Shown here one piece after another: positions 17,821 through 27,024 of a stretch of DNA of 64,000 nt. The position numbers were made by a program, and so were the translations under genes. The DNA comes from an uncultured Bacteroidia bacterium. GTDB taxonomy: Bacteria; Bacteroidota; Bacteroidia; Bacteroidales; UBA932. A model generated the notes under the pieces. The model had not been told where the DNA came from, made no database searches, and worked only from the letters and a program-made list of their open reading frames with translations. The first letter of the stretch is position 1. Each line of letters begins with the position of its first letter. The stretch is from the NCBI GenBank assembly GCA_902789395.1, contig CADANY010000005.1, positions 176,417 through 240,416 on the forward strand. The letters run 5' to 3'.

Positions 17821-17958
17821 ACCGGGAGCACGATATTCGATGAATAACGGCTATTGAGTACTGATCACCGTGCTTCCGACTGTTTTCAAACGGCTTGTTC
17901 CGCACATAATATGCCCATATACGCACCGAGAGCACGTTTTGCGTGCTCCCGGTTTTTT
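17821..17958 (+). other. structured 3' region with competing hairpins and terminator
   Basis: Four complementary blocks are visible: A ACCGGGAGCACG (17821-17832), B CGTGCTTCCG (17869-17878), C ACCGAGAGCACG (17925-17936) and D CGTGCTCCCGGT (17942-17953), followed by six T. C:D forms a terminator with one mismatch. A pairs perfectly with D over 12 bp, and A also pairs with B. The layout is that of a folded RNA with alternative pairings. It may be the 3' end of the M48 mRNA or an independent RNA. No promoter of the usual type was seen. Confidence 0.45.
17925..17958 (+). terminator. intrinsic terminator after the M48 gene
   Basis: The stem ACCGAGAGCAC / GTGCTCCCGGT has one mismatch and is followed by TTTTTT. 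It lies about 140 nt past the stop codon. Confidence 0.7.
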
Positions 17959-18018
17959 CTAATACATATCACACGGCCGAAGCCCATCTTGGGCATTCGG
18001 TCCGGATCAGTTGATTGT

Positions 18019-18843
18019 CTATTTACCCGCTCTCTTTTCCTTCAGCCAAGCGACCGCTTCAGCGGGCTTATCAGTATTGATCCAGTCGAGACCGAGCCTG
18101 ACGGACATCTCCCAGGCGGCCGGGCAGTCGGGGAAATCCCAAAGACGGAAGGTCGTTCCGATCTTGTGGGCGGCAGCAACGGCAGCCCGAATCGCAGCCT
18201 GATCTTCCTTGCTCATCTCCCCTTCTCCATTCCACTGCGTATAGATAGTCGCTCTATCACTTATCATCGCCACCTTAGTGGCTTCCTTCTCGGAAAGGGT
18301 CATATTTGAGATACCGTCGTAATACAGCCACTCCGGGAAGTCTTCCTGGTGATTCTGAATAATATCGGGAAGATTGGTAACGAGCAGTTTGACGGCATTC
18401 GGATTGTTTTCAACATCGAACATGGGAAGATACCCTTCGGTCTCAATCATCTCGACCAGCCTCGAGACAGAAGCGTGCTGGTCCCGTTTCATATCGACCA
18501 TCAGCCAAAGCGGCGTTCCATCGGCATAGGGCTTGCCTCCGTTCTTGTCCCACTCTTTTTTCAGCGGCTCGAGATACATGCTGCGGAGCGTACGCTCGGG
18601 CACAATGACGAGTTCCTTCTTCAGATGCGCAACATACAACTCTCCGTCAACGAGATAGACATCCGCTTCGATCGACGGCGTATTCGCATTGTAGGCACCG
18701 TAGAAAGGATTTGCCTGGACATAGTCATTGTGACTATGCACCTCAATGGCATCATAGTTGAGTTTCTCGCTCTTGCAACTGGTCATAAGAAAAGCCGGAA
18801 CAAGAAGGACTGCGAGAATCAGTCTGGAATGGAATGCTTTCAT
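18019..18843 (-). CDS. PLC/GDPD-like phosphodiesterase lipoprotein
   Basis: This 274-residue protein carries a lipoprotein signal (LAVLLVPAFLMTSCKS). A TIM-barrel phosphodiesterase fold follows, with HSHNDY near residue 36, IEADVYLVDGELYVAH near residue 60 and WINTDKPAEAVAWL at the C-terminus. These fit the glycerophosphodiester or PI-PLC-like phosphodiesterase superfamily. The start is the only ATG that opens the signal. It lies 38 nt downstream of a GlpT-like transporter gene, which suggests release of a glycerol phosphate ester outside the membrane followed by import. Substrate identity is inferred from this context only. Confidence 0.82.
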   Translation of the reverse strand: MKAFHSRLILAVLLVPAFLMTSCKSEKLNYDAIEVHSHNDYVQANPFYGAYNANTPSIEADVYLVDGELYVAHLKKELVIVPERTLRSMYLEPLKKEWDKNGGKPYADGTPLWLMVDMKRDQHASVSRLVEMIETEGYLPMFDVENNPNAVKLLVTNLPDIIQNHQEDFPEWLYYDGISNMTLSEKEATKVAMISDRATIYTQWNGEGEMSKEDQAAIRAAVAAAHKIGTTFRLWDFPDCPAAWEMSVRLGLDWINTDKPAEAVAWLKEKRAGK

Positions 18844-18881
18844 AATATAATGATACTTAATTTGTTAATAATTGAAATCAA

Positions 18882-20279
18882 TTAGTCCGTCATCGCCACC
18901 TCGCTCTTCCAGGGAAGGGCGCAGAGGATAATGGCAAGCACGCCGGCTAGCGGGAAAAGGGCCAGAGCGACATTCCAGCCCGCATTCTGGATAATCGATC
19001 CCATCACGATCTTGGCGATAATCGCATCTCCGAAGAGATAGCCGAAAAGGCCGACGAATCCGGCAGCCGTACCGGCGGCATTCTTCGGGACTACATTAAG
19101 CGCCTGGACACCGACCAGGGCGACAGGGCCGTAGATGCAGAAGCCCGTCAGGATGAGGGCGATATAAATGAGAACCTTCTGAATGGCGAGATTGCCGCCC
19201 GAGAGATTGCCGGATTGCCAGTACAGGATGGCTCCGATCAGGACGATCCCCATGAAAAGCACATTGGGGGGAGCACAGCGGCCTTTGAAGAACTTGGTGG
19301 ATACCCAGCCACAGATAATCGTACCGAAGATTCCAACGTAATTGTGGATAGAAAAAGCCAGATTGCTCTCTGAAGAAGACATGATCCCGGCCTCCTGGAG
19401 ATAGGTCGGGGCCCAGTCCCCTACCCCATAGCGGAGCAGTGTGATAAAAACATTGGCACCGGCAACTGCCCAAAGAAGTTTGTTCTTAAAGATATAATCG
19501 ACAAAAAGCGTCTTGAAGGGGATCTTGTCCGTATCCTTGACATCGGACTTGACACCCGAATAATCTTTCCGGAAATCGTTGATTGAAGGGAGCCCGCAGG
19601 ACTGCGGCGTGTCGCGGATCAGCCACCAGCAGACCAACGCAACGACGATGGCGACTAGCGAAGGGAGGATAAACGCTCCCCGCCAGTTCTGTGCTTCCGG
19701 AAAACCGAAGGCCACCATCATGGTCATTCCCGCCGTAGCCAGAAGCCCCAGGGAGCCGGCTCCGAAATTATGTCCCGTATTCCAGACCGACATCTTGAAA
19801 CTCCGCTCATTCTGCGAGAACCAGTGGGCCATGATCCGTCCGCATGGAGGCCATCCCATCCCGGAAAGGCATCCGATAATCAGCATCAGGCCGAATACGA
19901 TAGCCATATTGAGAGACGGGTGGGCGGGACTGAACGGAATGACACCGGTAAGGATCATCACAAGAGCAGAAGGGATCAATCCGAGGACCAGGAACTTACG
20001 GGCGTCGGAACGATCCGAAATGCTGCCCAGAATGAACTTGCTGAACGCATAGGCGATCGAAACAGCCGACATGGCGACTCCGATCTGCGCCTTGGTGATC
20101 AATCCCTCCCCAATCATGCCGGGAGCAGCCAGGGAGAGGTTTTTCCGAACAAGATAATAAGCCGAGTACCCGAGGAACGCTCCCAGAAAGACCTTGAACC
20201 GCATGGATTTATATACTTTCGGGATCTTCTCTTCCGGGAGAAGCGGTTTAGGAGGCGGAGGGTCTAAAAAACGGGCCAT
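18882..20279 (-). CDS. MFS organophosphate:phosphate antiporter, GlpT/UhpT type
   Basis: This 465-residue inner-membrane carrier has about twelve hydrophobic segments. It shows the family features GYSAYYLVRKNLSLAAPGM near residue 34 (the substrate-binding Arg lies in this motif) and GMGWPPCGRIMAHWFSQNERS near residue 135. The last segment ends ILCALPWKSE. The family exchanges glycerol-3-phosphate or hexose phosphates for inorganic phosphate. Its downstream partner is a phosphodiesterase lipoprotein, so glycerol-3-phosphate uptake is the likely job. It follows the LacI-type regulator gene by 14 nt. Confidence 0.9.
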   Translation of the reverse strand: MARFLDPPPPKPLLPEEKIPKVYKSMRFKVFLGAFLGYSAYYLVRKNLSLAAPGMIGEGLITKAQIGVAMSAVSIAYAFSKFILGSISDRSDARKFLVLGLIPSALVMILTGVIPFSPAHPSLNMAIVFGLMLIIGCLSGMGWPPCGRIMAHWFSQNERSFKMSVWNTGHNFGAGSLGLLATAGMTMMVAFGFPEAQNWRGAFILPSLVAIVVALVCWWLIRDTPQSCGLPSINDFRKDYSGVKSDVKDTDKIPFKTLFVDYIFKNKLLWAVAGANVFITLLRYGVGDWAPTYLQEAGIMSSSESNLAFSIHNYVGIFGTIICGWVSTKFFKGRCAPPNVLFMGIVLIGAILYWQSGNLSGGNLAIQKVLIYIALILTGFCIYGPVALVGVQALNVVPKNAAGTAAGFVGLFGYLFGDAIIAKIVMGSIIQNAGWNVALALFPLAGVLAIILCALPWKSEVAMTD

Positions 20280-20293
20280 TAGATAGCTATTTG

Positions 20294-21319
20294 TTAGTAA
20301 AGGGTAATGTTAGCAATAGATTGTCCGTTTATGATGTGGGGTAACAGACGAATCTGTGAAGAAGAGGAATCTGCCTCATGAGAAGAATCCAGCATGTCGC
20401 ATAGAATCTTGACTGAAAGTTTCGCCATATTTTCAACAGGCTGCTCTATCCGCGTGATAGCGGGCGTCAGATAATCCATGTACATGTTGTCATCGAAGGA
20501 TATTAAGGAAATATCCTCAGGGACTCGGAGATCCGACTCACGGATTGCTTTCAGGGCACCGAGCAGAATCGTATTACTCAAGGCGAAAATCGCCGTCGGA
20601 GGCTGCGCCCCAAGCAAAAGCAATTTCGATGACAGATACCCGTTCTGCACGGAAAAATCGTTTCCGGTTACAGTAAGACAGTCGGCCAATCCCGCTTCTT
20701 CCATCGCTTTAAGACATCCCTGGACCCTTTCTCTATTCGGCATCGAATCCCGGGCCCCCTGGATACAGGCGATATGTCGGTGTCCTGCCTGGATCAGGGA
20801 CTTCGTTCCGTCATACCCTCCCTTGAAATTATTGGTCGTGACGTAAGACAGGCTGGAATGCTCATAGAAACGGTCAACAAGGACGACGGGAATCTCCCGG
20901 CTGACAAGTTCCAGCGTAGAGGAATTGTTTCCGCAGGGGACGGCGATAATCCCCTCCACCCTCCGGAGCAGCAACTCCCGGGCTCCGCTATCGAGCCGGG
21001 CAGCATTCTCCATCGTATCGAAAATAATGGCCGAATAACCGGAAATATGCAGCTCCGATATCAGGTGGGAGGCCATGTCGGCGAAATACGGATTCGCGAT
21101 CGAAGGGAGCAGGAGCCCGATCATGCCGGACTTTTTCTTTCGGAGAGTTTGTGCCGTGAAGGAGGGAACATAACCCGTTCTCGTAATCTCCGCCATGACC
21201 GCGTCGGCCGTCTTCGGACTGATGCGGAACTTTTCCGCATTACCGTTCAGCACGCGCGAAACGGTCGTTACGGAACAACCGCACCGGTCAGCGATGGCCC
21301 TCAGCGTAATCTTTTTCAT
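20294..21319 (-). CDS. LacI-family transcriptional regulator
   Basis: This 341-residue repressor has an N-terminal helix-turn-helix (TLRAIADRCGCSVTTVSRVLNG), a hinge (SFTAQTLRKKKSGMIGLLLPS) and a periplasmic-binding-protein-like effector domain (NPYFADMASHLISELHISGY, IPVVLVDR, SLISFDDNMYMDYLTP). It lies between the acyl-CoA dehydrogenase gene (19 nt upstream) and the GlpT-like gene (14 nt downstream), all on one strand. Control of the transporter and phosphodiesterase genes is the simplest inference. No operator was identified. Confidence 0.92.
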   Translation of the reverse strand: MKKITLRAIADRCGCSVTTVSRVLNGNAEKFRISPKTADAVMAEITRTGYVPSFTAQTLRKKKSGMIGLLLPSIANPYFADMASHLISELHISGYSAIIFDTMENAARLDSGARELLLRRVEGIIAVPCGNNSSTLELVSREIPVVLVDRFYEHSSLSYVTTNNFKGGYDGTKSLIQAGHRHIACIQGARDSMPNRERVQGCLKAMEEAGLADCLTVTGNDFSVQNGYLSSKLLLLGAQPPTAIFALSNTILLGALKAIRESDLRVPEDISLISFDDNMYMDYLTPAITRIEQPVENMAKLSVKILCDMLDSSHEADSSSSQIRLLPHIINGQSIANITLY

Positions 21320-21338
21320 ACGGGAACGGGCTTTTCAC

Positions 21339-23054
21339 CTAAGCCTCAACGGCCCTGAAAGAAGAAAGCTCTTCTTTATTGAACGCAAAGATATAGGCGC
21401 TCTTGCCGGCGACCGTTTCTTCCGCCATACGCACGTAGACCTTGGCAGAACGGAGGAAAAGTTCCGGTGCGACGGTCGCATCGGCCATGATCAGAAGCGA
21501 CATCATAATCTCTCCGGTCATGTCGTACAGTCTCCGGGCAAGGAAATCCTGGACCTCCTGGTCTCCGGCCTCCTTGACGGCGGCGACGCTCTTCTCATAC
21601 GTATCGACCATTGCGGAGACCCGGGCCTTGAGCGGCTCAAGTTCCGGAAGGACAGCTTCTTCAAGCATCTCTCTCATGATTGAGAGATAGGTTCCGTTCG
21701 TAATATAACGGATTGCCGCCACGACCTGGAGCTGCGTCGTTCCCTCATAGATGGAGAAGATACGGGCGTCCCGGAAAAGGCGCTGGCACTTGTACTCCAT
21801 GATAAAGCCGGAACCGCCATGGACCGAGATGGCATCATAGGCATTCTGGTTGGCATACTCGGAGGTCATACCCTTGGAAAGCGGGGTAAACGCATCTGCC
21901 AGACGGGTATATTTTTTCATCTCAGCCCGCTCTTCGGGGTCGAGTTTACGTTCGCGCTGGATATCCTCAAGAGCCTTATAAATATCTACATAACGGGCTG
22001 TCTGGTAAAGAAGGGAGCGCCCGGCATCCAGTTTCGCTTTCATCCGGGAGAGCATATCATAGACTCCCGGGAAATGGTTGATTGTCTGACCGAACTGGGC
22101 CCGTTCGGCGGCATATCGGACCGCCTCATTGTAGGCCTCCTGGCTAAGACCGGAGCTTTGGGCACCGATACCGAGCCGGGCTCCGTTCATCAGGGCCATG
22201 ACGTACTTGATCAGGCCAAGCCGGCGCTCGCCGCAGAGCTCCGCCCGGGCATTCTTGTAGGTCAGCTCACAGGTCGGGGATCCATGGATACCGAGTTTGT
22301 GCTCGATATGACGGACATTGACCCCGCCCTGACGCTTGTCGTAGATGAACATGGACAGGCCGCGCCCGTCCCGGGTCCCTTCCTCGCTGCGGGCAAGGAC
22401 AAGGTGGATGTCCGAATCGCCATTGGTAATGAACCGTTTGACTCCGTTCAGGAGCCAGCATCCCTCTTCCTCGCTCCAGGTTGCCTTGAGCATGACGCTC
22501 TGCAGGTCCGATCCGGCATCAGGCTCGGTCAGGTCCATGGACATGGTCTCACCGGCGCAGATGCGGGGGATGAACCGCTGGCGCTGCTCTTCGGATCCGA
22601 ACTCATACAGGGTATCGCAGCAGCTCTGCAGGCTCCAGATATTCTGGAAACTGGAATCGGCTGCCGAAACGATTTCGCTGGCCATGCTGAAAACGACATT
22701 CGGGACGTTCAGCCCACCGTAACGGCGCGGCATGGTCAGTCCCCAAAGGCCGGCTTTGCGGGTCGCTTCGAGATTCTCGAAGGTCTTCGAGGCATAGATC
22801 ATACGGCCGTTCTCGAGATGCGGTCCTTCCAGGTCCACGCTCTCCGAGTTCGGGGCAATCACGTTCGCAGCGATGTCTCCAGTAATCTCCAGGAGCCGGC
22901 GATAGTTTTCGATGCAGTCTTCATAATCGACAGGAGCATCGGCATAGCTTTCCTTTTCAGAGAAGCCGCGTTCCTTCAGTTCGACGATGCGGCGCATCAG
23001 GGGGTGATTGAGATGGAATCCGATTTCCGGATGGTCGGTATAGTAATTTGCCAT
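21339..23054 (-). CDS. acyl-CoA dehydrogenase family protein
   Basis: This 571-residue FAD enzyme should oxidise an acyl-CoA to the enoyl-CoA and pass electrons to the ETF encoded just upstream. Visible family signatures are MSMDLTEPDAGSDLQSVMLKA, KRFITNGDSDIHLVLARS, GIHGSPTCELTYKNA and the C-terminal signature DAISVHGGSGFIMEYKCQRLFRDARI...YEGTTQLQ. A C-terminal extension of about 120 residues after the core makes it longer than classic 380-residue enzymes. This fits the long ACAD subfamily found next to etfAB in many anaerobes. The gap to etfA is 12 nt. Confidence 0.92.
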   Translation of the reverse strand: MANYYTDHPEIGFHLNHPLMRRIVELKERGFSEKESYADAPVDYEDCIENYRRLLEITGDIAANVIAPNSESVDLEGPHLENGRMIYASKTFENLEATRKAGLWGLTMPRRYGGLNVPNVVFSMASEIVSAADSSFQNIWSLQSCCDTLYEFGSEEQRQRFIPRICAGETMSMDLTEPDAGSDLQSVMLKATWSEEEGCWLLNGVKRFITNGDSDIHLVLARSEEGTRDGRGLSMFIYDKRQGGVNVRHIEHKLGIHGSPTCELTYKNARAELCGERRLGLIKYVMALMNGARLGIGAQSSGLSQEAYNEAVRYAAERAQFGQTINHFPGVYDMLSRMKAKLDAGRSLLYQTARYVDIYKALEDIQRERKLDPEERAEMKKYTRLADAFTPLSKGMTSEYANQNAYDAISVHGGSGFIMEYKCQRLFRDARIFSIYEGTTQLQVVAAIRYITNGTYLSIMREMLEEAVLPELEPLKARVSAMVDTYEKSVAAVKEAGDQEVQDFLARRLYDMTGEIMMSLLIMADATVAPELFLRSAKVYVRMAEETVAGKSAYIFAFNKEELSSFRAVEA

Positions 23055-23066
23055 GATAGATCCTCC

Positions 23067-24089
23067 TTATTTGCTGTTCTGCTTGTAGTACTTGATCAGT
23101 TTCGGAATAACTTCCTCAACCGTTCCGACGATGACATAGTCGGCGATCTTGTTGATCGGAGCATCAGGATCACTGTTGATACTGATGATAATACCGCTTT
23201 CCTGCATACCGGCGATATGCTGGATCTGACCGCTGATGCCGCAGGCGATATAAACCTTCGGATGGACCGTAACGCCGGTCTGGCCGATCTGGCGGTCATG
23301 GTCGCAGAAACCTGCATCGACCGCCGCACGGGAAGCGCCGACCTCGGCATGGAGGACCTTGGCGAGTTCGAAAAGCATATCGAACCCTTCCTTGCTGCCC
23401 ATTCCATATCCGCCGGAGACGACGATGGCCGCTCCTTTCAGGTTATGCTTCGCCGCTTCGACATGATGGTCGAGCACTTTGACGACATACGCCTCCGGAG
23501 AGACATATTTCCCTACCTCGGGATAAACCACCTCTCCGCGGGCCTTGCCCTTGAAAACAGCTTTCTGCATGACCCCGGAACGGACGGTCGCCATCTGGGG
23601 ACGGTGCTCCGGATTGACAATCGTTGCGACAATATTTCCGCCGAAAGCAGGACGGATCTGATAAAGGAGGTTGTCATAGGTCTGCTTTGTCTTGGCATCG
23701 GTATAGGATCCGATTTCCAGCTGCGTGCAGTCCGCTGTCAATCCGCTCGTCAGGGACGAGGAAACCCTCGGTCCGAGATCGCGGCCGATAACCGTTGCAC
23801 CCATCAGGCAGATCTGGGGCTTTTCCTCTTTGAAAAGATTGACAAGGATATCGGTATGGGGAGCCGAAGTATAAGGGAAAAGGCCCTCACCGTCAAAAAC
23901 GAAAAGATTGTCGACCCCATACGGAAGGATCTGCTCCTCCACTTTTCCACGGATGCCGGTACCGGCGACGACGGCATGGAGTTCGACGCCAAGTTCGGAG
24001 GCCAGTTTGCGGCCCTTGGTCAGCAATTCCTGGGAGACCTCCGCTACGGTCGTCCCTTCGATCTCGCAATATACAAATACGTTGTTCAT
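23067..24089 (-). CDS. etfA: electron transfer flavoprotein, alpha subunit
   Basis: This 340-residue protein is the FAD-binding half of the heterodimeric ETF that accepts electrons from the dehydrogenase. The C-terminal FAD domain shows VVSGGYGMGSKEGFDML, VGASRAAVDAGFCDHDRQIGQTG, PKVYIACGISGQIQHIAGM and SINSDPDAPINKIADY. The N-terminal domain is the ETF fold. It is 4 nt downstream of etfB. Confidence 0.96.
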   Translation of the reverse strand: MNNVFVYCEIEGTTVAEVSQELLTKGRKLASELGVELHAVVAGTGIRGKVEEQILPYGVDNLFVFDGEGLFPYTSAPHTDILVNLFKEEKPQICLMGATVIGRDLGPRVSSSLTSGLTADCTQLEIGSYTDAKTKQTYDNLLYQIRPAFGGNIVATIVNPEHRPQMATVRSGVMQKAVFKGKARGEVVYPEVGKYVSPEAYVVKVLDHHVEAAKHNLKGAAIVVSGGYGMGSKEGFDMLFELAKVLHAEVGASRAAVDAGFCDHDRQIGQTGVTVHPKVYIACGISGQIQHIAGMQESGIIISINSDPDAPINKIADYVIVGTVEEVIPKLIKYYKQNSK

Positions 24090-24093
24090 GATC

Positions 24094-24963
24094 CTATCCG
24101 ATAATCTTTTCGTCCAACAATTCCTTGATCATGCCTTCGATGTCGGCATCCGAGGCGGTCAGCGTCTTGCTTTCCTTCGCCTGGAAAACAATATTCTGCA
24201 CGCTCTTGACTTTGGTCGGCGAACCGGCAAGGCCGCACTGTGCGGGGTCTCCCCCGACATCGGCGACGCTCCACTGCGTAAGCGTCAGATACGGGCGCTC
24301 AGCATACAGTTCAGCCCGCGGATCGTCAGCAGGACGCTCCAGGGGGCAGGTCGCATATTTGTACTTCATGACGAGGCGTACGTTCTGCGGACGGCACGGA
24401 GCAGCGCTGCCGTTGACGGTAACAAGGACGGGAAGCGGCACTTCGACCGTTTCGACGCCTCCGTCAATGTGGCGGCGGATCGTAGCGACACGATTTTCAA
24501 TCTTAATAATCTCTTCTGCGTAGGTAACCTGATTGAGGCCCAGTTTCTGGGCGACCTGGGGACCGACCTGGGCGGTATCGCCGTCGATGGCCTGGCGGCC
24601 GCCGAGAACGAGATCGACATCGCCGATCTTCTTGATCGCTGTCGCAAGAGCATAGGAAGTAGCGAGGGTATCTGCCCCGGCAAAAAGCCGGTCGGTCAGC
24701 AGCCAGCCCGTATCGGCACCCCGGTAGAGTCCCTGCCGGATAATCTCCCCTGCCCGGGGAGGTCCCATCGTCAGCACGCCGACCGTAGAGCCGGGATGCT
24801 GCTCCTTCAGGCGGAGCGCCTGTTCGAGCGCATTGAGATCATCAGGATTAAAAATAGCGGGAAGGGCTGCGCGGTTGACCGTCCCTTCGGGGGTCATCGC
24901 ATCCTTTCCCACATTACGGGTGTCCGGCACTTGTTTCGCCAGGACGACAATTTTCAGACTCAT
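24094..24963 (-). CDS. etfB: electron transfer flavoprotein, beta subunit
   Basis: This 289-residue ETF small subunit begins MSLKIVVLAKQVPDTRNVG and carries the adenine-nucleotide-binding fold (LNALEQALRLKEQ, VGVLTMGPPRAGEIIRQGLYRGAD). It also has the ETF-beta signature region VLGGRQAIDGDTAQVGPQVAQ followed by VPLPVLVTVNG. It is the first gene of the etfB-etfA-acyl-CoA dehydrogenase operon and is served by a consensus promoter at 24994-25025. Confidence 0.96.
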   Translation of the reverse strand: MSLKIVVLAKQVPDTRNVGKDAMTPEGTVNRAALPAIFNPDDLNALEQALRLKEQHPGSTVGVLTMGPPRAGEIIRQGLYRGADTGWLLTDRLFAGADTLATSYALATAIKKIGDVDLVLGGRQAIDGDTAQVGPQVAQKLGLNQVTYAEEIIKIENRVATIRRHIDGGVETVEVPLPVLVTVNGSAAPCRPQNVRLVMKYKYATCPLERPADDPRAELYAERPYLTLTQWSVADVGGDPAQCGLAGSPTKVKSVQNIVFQAKESKTLTASDADIEGMIKELLDEKIIG

Positions 24964-24993
24964 ATTCTGTTTCCGTTTAGTTTTAGTAACTTA

Positions 24994-25025
24994 CAAAAAT
25001 ACTCTTTTTCCCCGGGATAAACAAA
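24994..25025 (-). promoter_or_regulatory. promoter of the etfB-etfA-dehydrogenase operon
   Basis: Minus strand: TTTG (25025-25022), 20 nt, then TATTTTTG (25001-24994). This is a complete consensus match with a predicted start near 24988, about 25 nt before etfB. Confidence 0.75.
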
Positions 25026-25026
25026 T

Positions 25027-25052
25027 CGGGCCGTCCCTAGAGGGACGACCCG
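25027..25052 (-). terminator. hairpin at the end of the susCD-peptidase operon
   Basis: A 12-bp stem with a 2-nt loop (CGGGTCGTCCCT / AGGGACGGCCCG on the minus strand, one G-U pair) lies 20 nt past the peptidase stop. Only a broken T-rich stretch follows. It abuts the etf promoter. Confidence 0.6.
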
Positions 25053-25071
25053 GTACTTAAGCAACAGAAAC

Positions 25072-27024
25072 TCACGAATTCTTTTCTATGAACTCAAGGA
25101 TGGTGCGATAGTAAAGCATCTGGTTTTCAATGCCCTTATATCCGTGTCCCTGACCTTTCATAACAAGGAATTCAACGGGGGATCCCTGCTTTTTCAACGC
25201 ATCGTACAACATTTGCGAGCCACCGATATGCACACGGTCATCGTGATCGCCATGGATCAGGAGCAGCGGTCCGCTGATCTTGTCTACATGATTGATGGGG
25301 GAACGGTCCATCAGTTTTTCCTTCTCATTCACGGGATCGCCCGCCTCCAGATAATCCCAGTCCGGGATATTGGAATGGTAGTGCTCCCAGATGATATCAC
25401 AGAAACCGGCCACAGCAACGCCGAAACCGAAAGGGAAAGAAGCCTTGAAACCATTGACCTCTCCGGGGAATGTCATCAAGCGCATGGTCTCGTAACCACC
25501 GTGGCTCATTCCGAAACAGCCCACCCTTTCCGGAGGGATCCCCAGCATCTCGGAAACATAGCGGGCGCAATAGATCATATCGATGGTTTCGTTCCCTCCG
25601 AGATCGTGGTCATTCAGCGCCTCGAAATCGCGGCCGAATCCGCTGGATCCGCGAGGCGAAGCGCTCAGGACATACATCCCGGCCGCGGTGAAGATCTGGT
25701 GCTCCATATCGTAGGAGTTTCCTCCGCCATAGAAAGACATGACCATGAGCCGCGCCTCATCGGCCGGGAGTGGATTATCCGGGACCATCAGATATGCGTG
25801 CAGCATACGGGTCTTGCCGGTCGCAGGATCGGTATCGAAGGTCGGGATGGACAGTTTCTCCGCATGGGATGATATCATGGACTTGCGGGTGTCTTCCGGA
25901 AGGTCGACAAGGATGGACTGTTCAAGCCCCCTTCCGTCAAAACGGACTTTCCATATCTGGAAGAGAATATCCGTTGCGCCGGCCGTAAAGTACATGGCGT
26001 CGCCCTCCGTTGTCTGGAAGGTCAGGGTTGCGGGATACATCTCCGACACGACTTCTTTCCCGTCCGGGGTAAGTACGGCGACCCGGGATCCTTCCGGACT
26101 GGTCGAGACGGTGGCAAGGTATTTCGCGCCCCCGGCCTCAATCCACCGGGCGGCTATATCCTGCTTGTAATCAGTAATCTGCCGGACGGCTCCGCTGCTT
26201 CTGTCATAGCAATACAGGTTCGCGAATCCGGTCTTGTCGGAAAGGAAATAGGCGACATCGTCCGAATACCACGGAGAAATGACCGCACAACCGCTGAGGC
26301 TGGCTTCGACCGAGGGGTCCGTCACGACCTTGTATTCCCCGGTGGCGAAATCCAGATAAGCGATGTTGGTATAGGTCCGGTTCGCATTTTTCAGGACCGT
26401 GAGCATCGCTCCGGAATTGTCGGGACTCATCGCGATTTCCGTCCATGTCATCCGGAAATCGGGGTTGTCCGTGCAAATCAGCCGGTCCTCGCCCGTCACG
26501 ACATCAAGCACATGGAACTCATCCACATGGTCATTTTCCGTCTGGGATATCCGGGCCACATAGGCCGCCAGCGTCTTGTCGTCATTGAAACTCCAGCCGT
26601 AGATATAGGGAACATCCGTAAAGCATTCTGTCTTTCCGGTCGCCGGATCCATCCTGTACAGGTCGATTTTTTCGTCATTCCGCTGATCTCCGATCCAGTA
26701 CAGCATGCTGTCCCTTTCGTTCCACTCCGGGTTCCAGAAATTCTTTTCCGCCCAGTTTTCCGTTGAGATTACCGTTCCTCCCCCGATATCGGTACGCTCG
26801 TCAAGGTCCAGCATCAGCAGCGGATTTCCCCCGGTCTGACGGACATAAAACAGTTTCGATGCGTCATCGGACAGATAAAACCCCCAGGTGGAATAAGGGA
26901 AACCTTCCAGGAAGGATTGCACCGGAACGCTCCGGCCCAGAAAGTCCACGTTCCCATCCTCTTTCCGGGAACAAGAGAATGCTGCCGTTAAGAGCAGCAT
27001 TCCGTATAAAAACCATCTTTTCAT
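25072..27024 (-). CDS. S9-family prolyl oligopeptidase-like lipoprotein
   Basis: This 650-residue serine peptidase should cleave peptides in the periplasm or at the outer membrane. The ATG at 27024 overlaps the susD stop by one base (TAATG) and opens a lipoprotein signal (MKRWFLYGMLLLTAAFSCSR). An upstream start four codons earlier is less likely. The N-terminal half is a beta-propeller (WAEKNFWNPEW, YSDDVAYFLSDKTGFANLYCYD). The C-terminal alpha/beta-hydrolase has the nucleophile in GMSHGGYETM, then the acid and base in HGDHDDRV and GQGHG. It is the third gene after susC-susD, so it may process the peptides that this system imports. Confidence 0.92.
   Translation of the reverse strand: MKRWFLYGMLLLTAAFSCSRKEDGNVDFLGRSVPVQSFLEGFPYSTWGFYLSDDASKLFYVRQTGGNPLLMLDLDERTDIGGGTVISTENWAEKNFWNPEWNERDSMLYWIGDQRNDEKIDLYRMDPATGKTECFTDVPYIYGWSFNDDKTLAAYVARISQTENDHVDEFHVLDVVTGEDRLICTDNPDFRMTWTEIAMSPDNSGAMLTVLKNANRTYTNIAYLDFATGEYKVVTDPSVEASLSGCAVISPWYSDDVAYFLSDKTGFANLYCYDRSSGAVRQITDYKQDIAARWIEAGGAKYLATVSTSPEGSRVAVLTPDGKEVVSEMYPATLTFQTTEGDAMYFTAGATDILFQIWKVRFDGRGLEQSILVDLPEDTRKSMISSHAEKLSIPTFDTDPATGKTRMLHAYLMVPDNPLPADEARLMVMSFYGGGNSYDMEHQIFTAAGMYVLSASPRGSSGFGRDFEALNDHDLGGNETIDMIYCARYVSEMLGIPPERVGCFGMSHGGYETMRLMTFPGEVNGFKASFPFGFGVAVAGFCDIIWEHYHSNIPDWDYLEAGDPVNEKEKLMDRSPINHVDKISGPLLLIHGDHDDRVHIGGSQMLYDALKKQGSPVEFLVMKGQGHGYKGIENQMLYYRTILEFIEKNS

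Noticed and set aside
20280..20293. Possible LacI operator between the lacI-type and GlpT-like genes.
   Set aside because: The 14-nt gap has no central-CG palindrome of adequate length.
21819..24104. 761-codon plus-strand open frame across the etf/dehydrogenase genes.
   Set aside because: It is antisense to three well-supported flavoprotein genes; high G+C third positions keep the opposite frame open.
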